Made by a program: the position numbers and the translations under genes
In this document: piece after piece, positions 35,151-43,452 of the stretch
How positions within the stretch are numbered: the first letter of the stretch is position 1
Layout: every line of letters begins with the position of its first letter
Notes under the pieces: generated by a model
Database searches by the model: none
Seen by the model: only the letters and a program-made list of their open reading frames with translations
What the model was told of the DNA's origin: nothing
DNA from: Tissierellia bacterium
GTDB lineage: Bacteria; Bacillota; Clostridia; Tissierellales; Tepidimicrobiaceae
Assembly: GCA_012728365.1 (NCBI GenBank)
Contig: JAAYFE010000026.1
Location: 1-43,452 of the forward strand
DNA length: 43,452 nucleotides
Reading direction: 5' to 3'

Positions 35151-35693
35151 GTGAATATACCTAACATATTAACAATTATCAGGATTCTATTGGTGCCATT
35201 GTATTTATTGGTTTTTTACACTGTAGAAAAAAACAAGATACTTTACGCTGGTACAATATATATATTAGCAGGACTAACAGATGTATTAGATGGGTACATA
35301 GCAAGAAAGTATAATATGATTTCAAAATTAGGTGCAGCTTTAGATCCTCTCGCAGACAAACTTATGACCTTTGCTGTTTTAATTAGCTTTACATCTGCTA
35401 ATCTAATACCACCATGGGTCCTATTAATCTTGGGAATGAAGGAGGTACTAATGATACTAGGAGGAATTATCCTATATTTATTTAAAGAAAAGAGGGTACT
35501 TCCTTCAAACAAGTATGGGAAAATAGCCACAGTTTCTTTCTATGCAGCAATATTATCTATAATCTTTAAGATACCATCTCCTACACTGATTAAATTATTA
35601 ATACTTACAACAGTCATTTTAAACCTATTGGCCTTTACAAATTATCTTAAAATATTTATATCTAGGAATAGGGAAAATGAATATATGAGATAA
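35151..35693 (+). CDS. pgsA: CDP-alcohol phosphatidyltransferase, probable phosphatidylglycerophosphate synthase
   Basis: A 180-residue membrane enzyme with about five membrane helices and the complete CDP-alcohol phosphotransferase signature: D44, D47, G48, A51, R52, G61, D65 and D69 in the exact DxxDGxxAR-x8-GxxxDxxxD spacing. The start MNIPNILTIIRILLVP is typical of PgsA, which joins CDP-diacylglycerol and glycerol 3-phosphate. The start is GTG 35151 with AGAGGG upstream. PgsA is favoured over cardiolipin or phosphatidylserine synthases by the N terminus and length, but this is by eye. It is followed directly by the valS promoter. Confidence 0.88.
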   Translation: MNIPNILTIIRILLVPLYLLVFYTVEKNKILYAGTIYILAGLTDVLDGYIARKYNMISKLGAALDPLADKLMTFAVLISFTSANLIPPWVLLILGMKEVLMILGGIILYLFKEKRVLPSNKYGKIATVSFYAAILSIIFKIPSPTLIKLLILTTVILNLLAFTNYLKIFISRNRENEYMR

Positions 35694-35695
35694 TG

Positions 35696-35724
35696 TTGAC
35701 AACAAAAGGGATTGACTATATAAT
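35696..35724 (+). promoter_or_regulatory. Consensus promoter for the valS leader
   Basis: TTGACA (35696-35701), exactly 17 bp, TATAAT (35719-35724): a perfect sigma-A consensus, suggesting strong initiation with control left to the T-box. Confidence 0.88.
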
Positions 35725-35730
35725 TATGAA

Positions 35731-35977
35731 TAACAATTTCATACTAGGCGATGAGGAAGAGGAGTAGGTAAATATCCTATAAAGAGAGGAAAACCCATGG
35801 GCTGAAAGGTTTTCTATAGGCAATGTTTACTGAAGGTAGCTTCTGAGCTTTTAGCTGAAAGAAGTAGGCTAATACGGTTTTACCGTTAAAATTCTAAAGC
35901 GCCATAGCCTAGCTATGGAATTAAGGTGGTACCGCGGATATATCCTTCGCCCTTTAGATTGGAGCGAAGGTTTTTTT
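35731..35977 (+). promoter_or_regulatory. T-box riboswitch, Val specifier (GTA), controlling valS
   Basis: The specifier region GAAGGTAGCTTCTGAG has GTA (Val) at 35836-35838. The conserved T-box core AAGGTGGTACCGCGG is at 35923-35937. The terminator, CCTTCGC (35944-35950) with GCGAAGG (35964-35970), is followed by seven U (35971-35977). Confidence 0.95.
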
Positions 35978-36023
35978 ATAGAGAGTTTGATTAGAACCAT
36001 CTATATTTAAGGAGGAAAATAAC

Positions 36024-38675
36024 ATGTTAAAGAATTTACCAAAGACCTATAACCCAAAGGATTTTGAAGATCGAATTTACAAATTTTGGAAAGAAAAGGG
36101 TTACTTTAAGGCAGAAGTAAATAGGGATAAAAAGCCCTATACTATAATGATGCCTCCACCAAATGTAACTGGAAATTTACACATGGGCCATGCATTAAAT
36201 AATACCATTCAAGATATATTAATAAGATGGAAGCGTATGGAAGGTTATGAAGCTTTATGGCAGCCTGGAACAGACCATGCCAGCATTTCCACAGAAGCTA
36301 AGGTAGTTGAAAAAATAAGGAAGGAAGGAAAAACTAAAGAACAGCTAGGCAGAGAAGGTTTTTTAGAAGAAGCTTGGGCATGGACCAGGAAATACGGAGG
36401 AAACATAAACAACCAGCTTGAAAAACTTGGAGTTTCCTGTGACTGGGACAGGGAAAGGTTTACTTTAGATGAGGGCCTTAGTAAGGCAGTTGAAGAGGTA
36501 TTTATAAGATTATATGAAAAAGGATTAATATATAGAGGGGATAGGATCATAAACTGGTGCCCAAATTGTAAAACAGCCATATCTGATGCAGAGGTAGAAC
36601 ATGAGGATAAACAGGGCCATCTATGGTATATTAGATATCCAATAAAGGGTGAGGATGCTTATATAACAATAGCTACTACAAGGCCTGAAACAATGTTAGG
36701 AGACTTGGCTGTAGCAGTAAATCCAGAAGATGAAAGGTATAAGGATTTTATTGGTAAAACTGCCATACTCCCGCTAGTTAATAGGGAAATTCCCATAATT
36801 GCAGATGAATATGTAGAAATGGAGTTTGGAACAGGGGCAGTAAAAATAACCCCATCCCATGATCCAAACGACTTTGAAGTAGGAGAAAGACATGGTCTAG
36901 GCCATTATGTAATATTAAATGGGGATGGCACCATAAATGAAAATGGTGGCAAATACAATGGACTGGACAGATATGAAGCAAGAAGGAAAATAGTAGAAGA
37001 CTTAGAGAAAGAAGGATATCTAGTTAAGATTAAAGAACATGACCACAGCGTTGGCCATTGTGAAAGATGTAAAACAACTGTTGAGCCTTTAATATCAAAA
37101 CAGTGGTTTGTAAAGATGGAGCCATTGGCAAAACCAGCCTTAGATGCCTATAAGGAAGGTAAGCTTAAATTTATTCCTGAAAGATTTGGGAAAATTTATG
37201 TCCACTGGCTTGAAAATATTAAGGACTGGTGCATATCTAGACAATTGTGGTGGGGACATAGGCTTCCAGTTTATTACTGTGAAGACTGTGGTGAAGTAAT
37301 GGTTTCAAGGGAGAGGCCAGAGAAATGTACTAAATGTAATAGCACCAATATCTATCAGGATCCAGACACTTTAGATACTTGGTTTTCATCAGCCCTATGG
37401 CCATTTTCAACCCTAGGCTGGCCAGAGGAGACAGAGGATTTAAAGTATTTCTTCCCAACAGATGTATTAGTAACAGGCTATGATATTATTTTCTTCTGGG
37501 TAGTGAGAATGGTATTTTCAAGTATAGAGCAGATGGGAGATATACCCTTTAGGGATGTATTTTTAACTGGCCTTGTAAGGGATGCCCAAGGAAGGAAGAT
37601 GAGTAAATCCCTTGGTAATGGTATAGACCCACTGGATGTAATAAGTGAATATGGTGCCGATGCCTTAAGATTTACCCTAGTTACTGGCAATAGTCCAGGA
37701 AATGATATGCGTTTTTACATGGAAAGGGTAGAGGCCAATAGAAATTTTGCAAATAAACTATGGAATGCCACTAGGTTTGTGCTCATGAATTTGGATGAAA
37801 GTATAATTTCTGAAAAAATAGATAAGGATATGCTAGAAGAAGAGGATAAGTGGATAATATCTAGAATAAATACAGTTATAGATGAAGTAACCAGAGCCTT
37901 AGAAAAATATGAAATAGGATTGGCTGCACAAAAAATCCACGATTTTATATGGGATGAATATTGTGATTGGTATATAGAAATGGTTAAACCAAGGCTATAT
38001 GGAGAAAATATAGAAAGCAAGAATACTGCACAAAAGGTATTATTACATGTACTAGAAAATATACTAAAACTACTCCATCCTTTTATGCCCTTTATAACTG
38101 AAGAAATTTGGCAGTACTTACCTAATAGAGAAGAACCACTTATTGTAAGCAATTGGCCAAAATATGAAGATAAGTATGAAAACAAAGATGCTGAAAAGAA
38201 GATGAGCTATATAATGACTGCCATTAAGTGTATAAGAAATGCTAGACAGGAAATGAATATTGCACCATCCAGAAAGGCCACTCTGATATTTGTAACAAAG
38301 GATGAAGACATTAAGGATATTATAGAATATGGAAGAAGGTATTTTACAAATTTAGCCAGTGCAGACAATATATTAATAAAAGATAATAAGGAAGATTTGG
38401 GGGACAATAATCTTTCTGTTGTACTTGACAGATGTGAAGTATTTATTCCATTAAAGGATCTAATAGATATAAATAAGGAAATAGAAAGGTTAGAAAAGGA
38501 AAAGGAAAAGATTGAAGGAGAATTAAAAAGGGTTAGAGGTAAACTTTCCAATGAAAGCTTTGTAACTAAAGCACCAGAAGCAATAGTAAATAAAGAAAGA
38601 GAAAAACTTGAAAAATATGAAAATATGATGGAAAAGGTAATGGAAAGACTAGAGAACTTAAAAAATAGCTTATAG
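36024..38675 (+). CDS. valS: Valyl-tRNA synthetase
   Basis: An 883-residue class I synthetase of normal length. HMGH at 53-56 is the HIGH motif and KMSKS is at 525-529. The CP1 editing domain (about 195-345, [10 protein letters not shown]) is present, as are two Cys-rich zinc-like pairs (CPNC near 178; CEDC and CTKC near 425-445), the anticodon-binding domain and a C-terminal coiled coil (about 820-880) typical of ValRS. It charges tRNA-Val and edits mischarged threonine. ATG has AAGGAGG with 8 nt spacing. It is preceded by the Val T-box and followed by folC at 44 nt, the same pairing as in Bacillus. Confidence 0.97.
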   Translation: MLKNLPKTYNPKDFEDRIYKFWKEKGYFKAEVNRDKKPYTIMMPPPNVTGNLHMGHALNNTIQDILIRWKRMEGYEALWQPGTDHASISTEAKVVEKIRKEGKTKEQLGREGFLEEAWAWTRKYGGNINNQLEKLGVSCDWDRERFTLDEGLSKAVEEVFIRLYEKGLIYRGDRIINWCPNCKTAISDAEVEHEDKQGHLWYIRYPIKGEDAYITIATTRPETMLGDLAVAVNPEDERYKDFIGKTAILPLVNREIPIIADEYVEMEFGTGAVKITPSHDPNDFEVGERHGLGHYVILNGDGTINENGGKYNGLDRYEARRKIVEDLEKEGYLVKIKEHDHSVGHCERCKTTVEPLISKQWFVKMEPLAKPALDAYKEGKLKFIPERFGKIYVHWLENIKDWCISRQLWWGHRLPVYYCEDCGEVMVSRERPEKCTKCNSTNIYQDPDTLDTWFSSALWPFSTLGWPEETEDLKYFFPTDVLVTGYDIIFFWVVRMVFSSIEQMGDIPFRDVFLTGLVRDAQGRKMSKSLGNGIDPLDVISEYGADALRFTLVTGNSPGNDMRFYMERVEANRNFANKLWNATRFVLMNLDESIISEKIDKDMLEEEDKWIISRINTVIDEVTRALEKYEIGLAAQKIHDFIWDEYCDWYIEMVKPRLYGENIESKNTAQKVLLHVLENILKLLHPFMPFITEEIWQYLPNREEPLIVSNWPKYEDKYENKDAEKKMSYIMTAIKCIRNARQEMNIAPSRKATLIFVTKDEDIKDIIEYGRRYFTNLASADNILIKDNKEDLGDNNLSVVLDRCEVFIPLKDLIDINKEIERLEKEKEKIEGELKRVRGKLSNESFVTKAPEAIVNKEREKLEKYENMMEKVMERLENLKNSL

Positions 38676-38719
38676 GGTGGTATATCCACCCTAAATTTAC
38701 CATGGATAGGGGGAGTAAA

Positions 38720-40015
38720 ATGAACTATACAGAAGCAATAAATTATATAAACGATAAAAATAAATATGGTTCTAGATTAGGATTAGATTGTATAAGCAAA
38801 CTTTTAGAACTTTTAGGCAACCCCCATTTAGACCTGAAATATATACATATTGCAGGTACAAATGGAAAAGGGTCTACAGCTTCATATATTTCCCATATGT
38901 TAAAGGAAGCAGGATATAAGGTAGGCCTTTTTACATCTCCTTATTTAGAAAGGTTTAATGAGCGTATATCCATTAATGGTGAAAATATCCCTGATGAAAG
39001 GCTGGCTGAAATAACTGAAAGGGTAAAAAATACCATAGAAATAATGCTAAAGGAAGGTTATGAGCATCCAACAACCTTTGAAATAGTCACAACTATAGCT
39101 TTTGTATACTTTAAAGAAGAAAATGTAGATTTTGTAGTTTTAGAGGTGGGATTAGGAGGCAGGCTTGATTCAACAAATGTAATTAAAGATTCCCTTATTT
39201 CAGTAATTACCACCATAGACTATGACCATATGGCTGAACTAGGAGATACACTTGGAAAGATTGCCTATGAGAAGGCAGGCATTATTAAGGATAGGGGCTT
39301 GGTCCTTTCCTATCCCCAAAGTGAAGAAGCCTTAGAGGTTATAAAAGAGGTAGCCAAGAGCAGAGCTGCTAGCCTTGAGGTATGTCCTATGGACAATGTA
39401 GAAATACTTAAACTTGATGAATTTGGAGGAGTATTTAATTATGAATATAATGATAAAGCTTATTCTAATTTAGAAATAAGCCTAATTGGCAAACATCAGG
39501 TGTATAATGCCACTTTAGCCCTTACTGCAATAATGATGTTAAAAGATAGGGGAATTGTTGAAATTTCAGAGGAAGCTTTAAGACAGGGTCTAAAAAATAC
39601 AAAATGGCCTGGTAGAATAGAAGTATTAAGAAGGGATCCAACTTTTGTAATAGATGGTGCTCATAATATGCAAGGAATAAAAACTTTAACTGAAAATATA
39701 AATAGGTTTAAATACAAAAGGCTTATACTGGGTATGGCAATTTTAAAGGATAAGGAAGTAGAGCCTATGGTAGAAGCCTTGACAAGTATAGCTGATGAGG
39801 TAGTGGTAACAGAAGCAAATATACACAGGAAGATGGATGCAGAAGACTTGGAAAAGATAGTTAAGAAATATAATAAGAATACCCATGTTAGGACAGATTT
39901 AAAAGAAGCAGTGTCAAAAGCTTACCAATTGGCAGATAAGGATGACCTAATTTTATTTGCAGGTTCCCTCTACTTAATAGGGGACATAAGAAAAATAGTT
40001 TTAGGAAATAATTAG
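38720..40015 (+). CDS. folC: Folylpolyglutamate synthase/dihydrofolate synthase
   Basis: A 431-residue Mur-ligase-family enzyme. The P-loop GTNGKGS is at 46-52, and the FolC-typical LFTSPYLERFNERISING and LEVGLGGRLDSTN follow, with the C-terminal domain containing FVIDGAHNMQG. It adds glutamates to folates, and possibly to dihydropteroate, using ATP. ATG 38720 is chosen because AGGGGGAG lies 4-11 nt upstream; an ATG at 38702 precedes that site. It lies 44 nt after valS and is probably cotranscribed. A strong terminator follows. Confidence 0.93.
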   Translation: MNYTEAINYINDKNKYGSRLGLDCISKLLELLGNPHLDLKYIHIAGTNGKGSTASYISHMLKEAGYKVGLFTSPYLERFNERISINGENIPDERLAEITERVKNTIEIMLKEGYEHPTTFEIVTTIAFVYFKEENVDFVVLEVGLGGRLDSTNVIKDSLISVITTIDYDHMAELGDTLGKIAYEKAGIIKDRGLVLSYPQSEEALEVIKEVAKSRAASLEVCPMDNVEILKLDEFGGVFNYEYNDKAYSNLEISLIGKHQVYNATLALTAIMMLKDRGIVEISEEALRQGLKNTKWPGRIEVLRRDPTFVIDGAHNMQGIKTLTENINRFKYKRLILGMAILKDKEVEPMVEALTSIADEVVVTEANIHRKMDAEDLEKIVKKYNKNTHVRTDLKEAVSKAYQLADKDDLILFAGSLYLIGDIRKIVLGNN

Positions 40016-40026
40016 TGATATATATT

Positions 40027-40073
40027 CCTCCTATAGAATATTAATTATTATAAGTTCTATAGGAGGGTTTTTT
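40027..40073 (+). terminator. folC terminator containing the next gene's ribosome site
   Basis: A perfect 12-bp stem, CCTCCTATAGAA (40027-40038) with 40055-40066, has a 16-nt loop and is followed by six T (40068-40073). The 3' arm contains AGGAGG, which is the ribosome site for the ORF starting at 40074. Confidence 0.9.
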
Positions 40074-40283
40074 ATGATTACTTTGGGTTCTTTATCAGAT
40101 AATGAACTGCTAAATTTGACCTATAAGCAGATGGAAAATTTAAATTTATTATCCAATAGTGGTGATTGTGAAAACATAAGGAAAGCAAAAGCAAAGCTAC
40201 ATATACTTATTAAGGAAATAAAAAGAAGAAATATAAAGCTTGATGAAAGCACTATAGCACAGCGAATATTAAAGGAATATTAA
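40074..40283 (+). CDS. Small hypothetical protein (69 residues)
   Basis: A 69-residue, charged, probably all-helical protein: an N-terminal part (LGSLSDNELLNLTYKQMENL) and a basic helix (KAKAKLHILIKEIKRRNIK). There are no membrane segments, signal peptide or metal motif. I do not recognise it; it superficially resembles small Spo0E-like helical hairpins but lacks the SQxLD motif. ATG 40074 has AGGAGG 7 nt upstream, located in the folC terminator stem, so translation from readthrough RNA would need that hairpin to be open. Real coding is likely but not certain. Confidence 0.55.
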   Translation: MITLGSLSDNELLNLTYKQMENLNLLSNSGDCENIRKAKAKLHILIKEIKRRNIKLDESTIAQRILKEY

Positions 40284-40347
40284 AATTTAATCACCAAAAT
40301 CCACTAATTTGCATAGATTGGCTTATATAGTGGATGGAGGTGGCAGG

Positions 40348-41286
40348 GTGAAAAATGGGAAGATAATAGTTGCAAATACTGGGGATGATTCCTTGACTAT
40401 CATTGACCTGGAAAATTGGACAAAAGTTGAAAAGTGGTGTTTAAAGGAATCTATTCTATTCAATAAGAACATAAATATGCAAAATATATATCTGGGGCCT
40501 TATGAGATGGAATTTGACATGGCTGGAAACTTGTACTGTGCAAATATATATGATAATTCTATCCTAAAGATCAATTTAGAAAAGAAAGAAATTGTGGATA
40601 TATTGGCTGTAGGCAAGTATCCCACATGTATTAAGTATTTTGAAAACAAACTATTTGTAATAAATAGTGATTCAAATTCTATTTCCATTGTAGATGCAGA
40701 AAATTTTACCCTGGAAGAAAACATACAGGTAGGAGAAAAGCCAATAGATCTTGAAATAGATAAAAAGGACAAAAAAATATATATTGCAAATTACTATGGC
40801 CAATGTATTGATGTGATAGATTTAAAAAATTATGGAAGGATTACAATAAAGCTTAAAAGCACTCCTGTAAAAATGACAATATATAATAATAAGCTCTTAG
40901 TGCTAACCAATATAAATAATGGCAACTTAAATGCAAGGAATATAAGTAATTTATGTATGATTGATTTAAAGAATTATGGAAAGAAAAATATACAAAATTT
41001 CTCAGGAATTTTAAACAATATACTAAAATTAGAGGGAAGGGAAATAGTCTTTGCCACCAATATGGATAGTGGCTATTTATATAAAATAGATATAAAAAGA
41101 GGAAATTTATTAAGCAAAACCTACTTATCAGGAATGCCTAATAAATTAAAATGGGATGGAGGAAGTCTACTATTTATTACTAATATATCAAAAAATTTAC
41201 TGACCCTGTTTGACATAAAATTAAACAAGGTAGTAGATAATATAGAAGTAGGAAAGGAGCCAAATAGCATACTCCTACTAAATTAA
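40348..41286 (+). CDS. YncE-like beta-propeller repeat protein
   Basis: A 312-residue protein made of repeated four-strand blades of the type LFVINSDSNSISIVDAENF ... VGEKPIDLEID, about six or seven times, ending VGKEPNSILLLN. This is the YncE/YVTN propeller pattern. No signal peptide or membrane segment is seen with the chosen start, so it is probably cytosolic. The start is GTG 40348, with GGAGG 7 nt upstream; a longer frame to 40309 has no ribosome site. Function is unknown; such propellers often bind proteins or ligands. Its stop overlaps the convergent DUF4364 stop by 3-4 nt. Confidence 0.75.
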   Translation: MKNGKIIVANTGDDSLTIIDLENWTKVEKWCLKESILFNKNINMQNIYLGPYEMEFDMAGNLYCANIYDNSILKINLEKKEIVDILAVGKYPTCIKYFENKLFVINSDSNSISIVDAENFTLEENIQVGEKPIDLEIDKKDKKIYIANYYGQCIDVIDLKNYGRITIKLKSTPVKMTIYNNKLLVLTNINNGNLNARNISNLCMIDLKNYGKKNIQNFSGILNNILKLEGREIVFATNMDSGYLYKIDIKRGNLLSKTYLSGMPNKLKWDGGSLLFITNISKNLLTLFDIKLNKVVDNIEVGKEPNSILLLN

Positions 41287-41825
41287 GTAATCTTATCATC
41301 TACTAACATATTTAATAAGTTCTTATAAATATATTCAGTTTTATTTTTCCAAACCTGGCATATGTGTTCCGCTTGTTCTTTTGTAGGAACACTTAGGTAT
41401 AAGCTAAAAAGGGTTTCACCCTTTTCTATTAGCTTTAGATTAACAGTATATTCATTGCTGGCATTTTTGTAGTACTCCCCAATTATATTAGTAGATTTAA
41501 TTACTTCTTCATTATTAGGGAAAATACTTAATATTTCTTCTTTAATTTCTTTAGGTATTCTACCTTCAAAATAGGATAAGGCAGCTTTTCCTTTTTCATG
41601 GATTATGTATACATTTTTATTTTTGTCCTTATTTTTTTTATATTCAACAAAGCCAGAATTTACTAACTCAGACAAATATTGCTGAACTAAAAAATAATTC
41701 ATATAGTTATTTTTTAGAACCAGCTCAGTAATTTCATTATTAGTTAAAGAACTATTAGATCTATCTATTATGTATAATAATAACAATTTATTTTGAGCTA
41801 ATTCTTCCGTATTTTCAAGAAACAT
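41283..41825 (-). CDS. DUF4364 winged-helix protein
   Basis: A 180-residue protein. An N-terminal winged helix-like domain spans about residues 8-75 (LLLLYIIDRSNSSLTNNEITELVL, FLVQQYLSELVNSGFVEY, VYIIHEKGKAALSYF), and a C-terminal alpha/beta part follows (VNLKLIEKGETLFSLYLSVPTKEQAEHICQVWKNK). This is the DUF4364 family found across Clostridia, presumed transcription regulators. ATG 41825 is preferred (AAAGAGG 8 nt upstream); GTG at 41834 overlaps that site. It is convergent with the propeller gene. Targets are unknown. Confidence 0.85.
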   Translation of the reverse strand: MFLENTEELAQNKLLLLYIIDRSNSSLTNNEITELVLKNNYMNYFLVQQYLSELVNSGFVEYKKNKDKNKNVYIIHEKGKAALSYFEGRIPKEIKEEILSIFPNNEEVIKSTNIIGEYYKNASNEYTVNLKLIEKGETLFSLYLSVPTKEQAEHICQVWKNKTEYIYKNLLNMLVDDKIT

Positions 41826-41897
41826 TTTAGACACCTCTTTATCCTGAACTTAATGAAAAATTTAAATAATAAGGTATATTATTTAAATTATATCATA

Positions 41898-41959
41898 ATA
41901 AAGAGGTAAGTGGGATACCTACTTACCTCTTTATCATAGTTTCTAATTTAGAAACCATG
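41898..41959. repeat. Two adjacent hairpins in the DUF4364-lacI intergenic region
   Basis: ATAAAGAGGTAAGT (41898-41911) has a perfect 14-bp complement at 41921-41934. Immediately after comes CATAGTTTCTAATTTAGAAACCATG (41935-41959 region), a near-palindrome with one mismatch. They lie between divergent promoters where a terminator is not needed. The rest of 41826-42168 is AT-rich, apart from the lacI promoter and operators. Confidence 0.6.
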
Positions 41960-42027
41960 ATTTATCTAAATAAAAGAAAAAATTAAAAAAATTATCTATA
42001 AAGTTAAGTTAAATTTGTAAAATTTTA

Positions 42028-42130
42028 TTGACAATAAGCTAATATATTGTTATTATACACATATATGATATGTAACAAGTTACATAAAGATATACTATAT
42101 TTTAATTGTACTATATGAAACATGTTACAT
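42028..42130 (+). promoter_or_regulatory. lacI promoter with two LacI-type operators
   Basis: TTGACA (42028-42033), 17 bp, TATTAT (42051-42056) gives a start near 42063. Two operator-like inverted repeats follow: ATGTAAC-AA-GTTACAT (42070-42085, perfect arms) and ATGAAAC-AT-GTTACAT (42115-42130, one mismatch). Their centres are 45 bp apart. Likely bound by the LacI-family protein encoded just downstream. Confidence 0.78.
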
Positions 42131-42168
42131 TATGCTAAAAAGTATAGCATAAAAAAGGGGAGTGTAAT

Positions 42169-43140
42169 ATGAGTAACATTAGAGAAATTGCAGAAAGAGC
42201 AGGAGTAAGCATTGCTACAGTGTCGAGATATTTAAATGGAAGTGGATATGTAAGTGAAAAAACTAAAATAAAAATACAAAAAGAAATTGAGAAAGCTGGA
42301 TACACTCCAAATGCATTAGCTAGAGCGATTTTTACTAAAAATTCAAGAACAATAGCCTTGATGATTCCAAATATAACTAATCCCTTTTTTAATCAAATGG
42401 TTACAGCTATAGAGGATTATGCTAACAAAATTGGATATTCCTTATTTTTGTACAATACTGGAGATAGTAGGGAAAAAGAAAAAGAGTGCCTAGAAGTAAT
42501 AAAGAGTTACAGGGTATCAGGCATTATAGCTTCAAGAAGCCAGTGCAAAGAGGAATATTCTGAAATTAATATTCCGGTAGTATCCTTTGAAAATCACATA
42601 TCGAGTTCTATCGCTACAGTTTCATCAGATAACTATAATGGTGGGAAAATGGCTTTTGACCACTTATATGATAGAGGTTGTAGGAATATGTTGCATATTA
42701 AAGGACCTCGTAACTTCGAAGCTACAGAGTTAAGGTGTAAAGGATTTGTAGATGCGGCTAATAAAAAAGGGATTAAGGTTGATATAGTAGAGTTTGAAAC
42801 TGACTTCCAAGTGCAGATTTTAGAGGAATATTTAAAGAGAATAGAAAACATTAAAAAATATGATGGAATATTTGTATTTAATGATATAGCTGCTGCAGTA
42901 GTAATGAAGCATTTGAAAGGGATAGGCATTAGTATTCCTCATCAAGTTCAGCTAATTGGTTTTGACGATAGCTTTATAGGGGAATTATTATACCCGTCTC
43001 TAACAACAATACGTCAGCCAATAAAAGAGATAGGAACTCTACTAATTGAATTATTAATAAAGCAAATAAACAGAGAGAAAGTAGAAATTAAGGATTATTT
43101 ACTAGAAACTAAGTTAATCAAAAGAGAAAGTACTTTATAA
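42169..43140 (+). CDS. LacI/RbsR-family transcriptional regulator
   Basis: A 323-residue regulator. The N-terminal helix-turn-helix (IREIAERAGVSIATVSRYLN) and hinge helix (PNALARAI) are canonical; the rest is a sugar-binding type fold (IALMIPNITNPFFNQMV, GIIASRS, GFDDSFIGELLYPSLTTIRQP). Such proteins repress sugar transport and catabolic operons until the sugar binds. ATG 42169 has GGGGAG upstream. The next gene begins as a ribose-type ABC ATPase, so a pentose or similar sugar is the likely effector, but that operon is interrupted here. Confidence 0.93.
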   Translation: MSNIREIAERAGVSIATVSRYLNGSGYVSEKTKIKIQKEIEKAGYTPNALARAIFTKNSRTIALMIPNITNPFFNQMVTAIEDYANKIGYSLFLYNTGDSREKEKECLEVIKSYRVSGIIASRSQCKEEYSEINIPVVSFENHISSSIATVSSDNYNGGKMAFDHLYDRGCRNMLHIKGPRNFEATELRCKGFVDAANKKGIKVDIVEFETDFQVQILEEYLKRIENIKKYDGIFVFNDIAAAVVMKHLKGIGISIPHQVQLIGFDDSFIGELLYPSLTTIRQPIKEIGTLLIELLIKQINREKVEIKDYLLETKLIKRESTL

Positions 43141-43202
43141 GGTTATGGTTTAGTTACCGAATACACAAATTTTTATACAAAAGATTTAGAGGGGGTACTT
43201 TT

Positions 43203-43287
43203 GTGAGTAATGTGAAATTAAGGGTCCATAATATAAGCAAATCTTTCCCTGGAGTACAAGCTTTAAACAAAGTAACTTTTGAAGTTA
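43203..43287 (+). pseudogene. Sugar ABC transporter ATP-binding protein (RbsA/MglA-like), cut after about 28 codons
   Basis: GTG at 43203, preceded by AGAGGGGG, begins a reading frame with LRVHNISKSFPGVQALNKVTFEV, which is the N terminus of RbsA/MglA-type ATPases just before the Walker A motif. Homology stops at 43287; the frame then runs on to 43406 in unrelated sequence. The break coincides with an insertion-sequence-like terminus. The rest of the gene may continue beyond the window on the far side of the element. Confidence 0.8.
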
Positions 43288-43452
43288 GGCTCTATGTCAA
43301 TATTTGGGGTGGGATTTTCTTAAATCCCGCTCCATTGCTATTTTTAGCCCTAATTTTGCAAATAGTTGAGATAGATAAAGCTATACATGTTATTGGGTGC
43401 ACTTAAATAAACCTAGCTAAAATGTAGGCTTCATATAGGTATTTACTTTTTA
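43288..43452. mobile_element. Left end of a probable ISL3-family insertion sequence (runs off the window)
   Basis: At 43288 the sequence switches to GGCTCTATGTCAATATTTGG, followed by GGTGGG, which resembles the GGCTCTTTGTCAA..TTGGGG terminal inverted repeats of ISL3-family elements. A short hairpin (GGGATTT/AAATCCC, about 43311-43328) follows. No transposase ORF is visible in the remaining 165 bases. The family call is from memory of the terminus only; the right end and target duplication lie outside. Confidence 0.6.

Noticed and set aside
38207-38689. 160-codon minus-strand ORF at the valS 3' end
   Set aside because: Antisense of the valS coiled-coil; Ser/Phe-rich composition is the expected complement of Glu/Lys codons.
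40074-40283. Small ORF as a Spo0E-like phosphatase
   Set aside because: Size and helicity fit but the SQxLD signature is missing, so no family was assigned.
1-43452. tRNA, rRNA or CRISPR arrays
   Set aside because: No cloverleaf-like or rRNA segments and no regularly spaced direct repeats were seen on reading; a tRNAscan or CRISPR search was not possible.

Overview
The window is AT-rich, with short intergenic gaps, AGGAGG-type ribosome sites, many TTG/GTG starts and several T-box leaders. Gene content (T-box controlled cysK, trpS, valS and trpP, a SufCBDSU operon, two-subunit 2-oxoacid:ferredoxin oxidoreductases, selenium/sulfur-trafficking proteins, DUF4364 and a candidate WalR box) fits an anaerobic low-GC Firmicute of the Clostridia/Tissierellia type. 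The species cannot be fixed from sequence reading alone.

Layout. 1-1.6 kb: tail of a YfcE-like phosphodiesterase, a frameshifted remnant, and a leftward tryptophan transporter behind a Trp T-box. 1.7-7 kb: TldD/TldE metalloprotease pair, then leftward a CNNM/CBS ion transporter with an attenuator-like leader, and a short-chain dehydrogenase. 7.2-13.6 kb: a small membrane protein, a cysteine-tailed MarR regulator and the sufCBDSU Fe-S assembly operon. Identical-geometry palindromes at the marR and suf promoters link the last two. 13.7-15.9 kb: a fused double-DUF1538 membrane protein overlapping a tandem PII-like protein. 15.9-18.9 kb: leftward DUF3343, TusA-like and YedE-like genes, divergent from a class V aminotransferase/cysteine desulfurase; together they look like a sulfur/selenium uptake and relay module. 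19-23.2 kb: a 2-oxoacid:ferredoxin oxidoreductase locus arranged alpha-beta-alpha. 23.4-27.8 kb: an RND exporter with a roughly 215-residue coiled-coil insertion, plus its TetR regulator. 27.8-29.6 kb: a DUF255 thioredoxin-fold protein. 29.6-32.8 kb: Cys T-box-cysK-cysE and Trp T-box-trpS. 32.9-35.0 kb: leftward NlpC/P60 hydrolase with a perfect WalR-type direct repeat upstream, and an orphan NMT1-type lipoprotein. 35.1-41.8 kb: pgsA-like gene, Val T-box-valS, folC, a small ORF whose ribosome site lies in the folC terminator, a beta-propeller protein and DUF4364. 42-43.45 kb: a LacI regulator with twin operators, followed by a sugar-type ABC ATPase gene cut after about 28 codons by what looks like an ISL3-type insertion sequence running off the window.

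How the genes connect. Sulfur is a recurring theme: Cys-responsive cysteine synthesis (cysK/cysE), two PLP cysteine desulfurases (SufS and the YedE-linked enzyme), TusA and DUF3343 carriers, and Fe-S assembly that would supply the ferredoxin-dependent KorAB enzymes. Tryptophan uptake and charging are both placed under Trp T-boxes. The best candidates for something undescribed are the MarR/suf regulatory pair, the DUF1538-tandem PII module, the KorA-KorB-KorA locus whose beta subunit lacks one expected cluster cysteine, and the coiled-coil RND pump.
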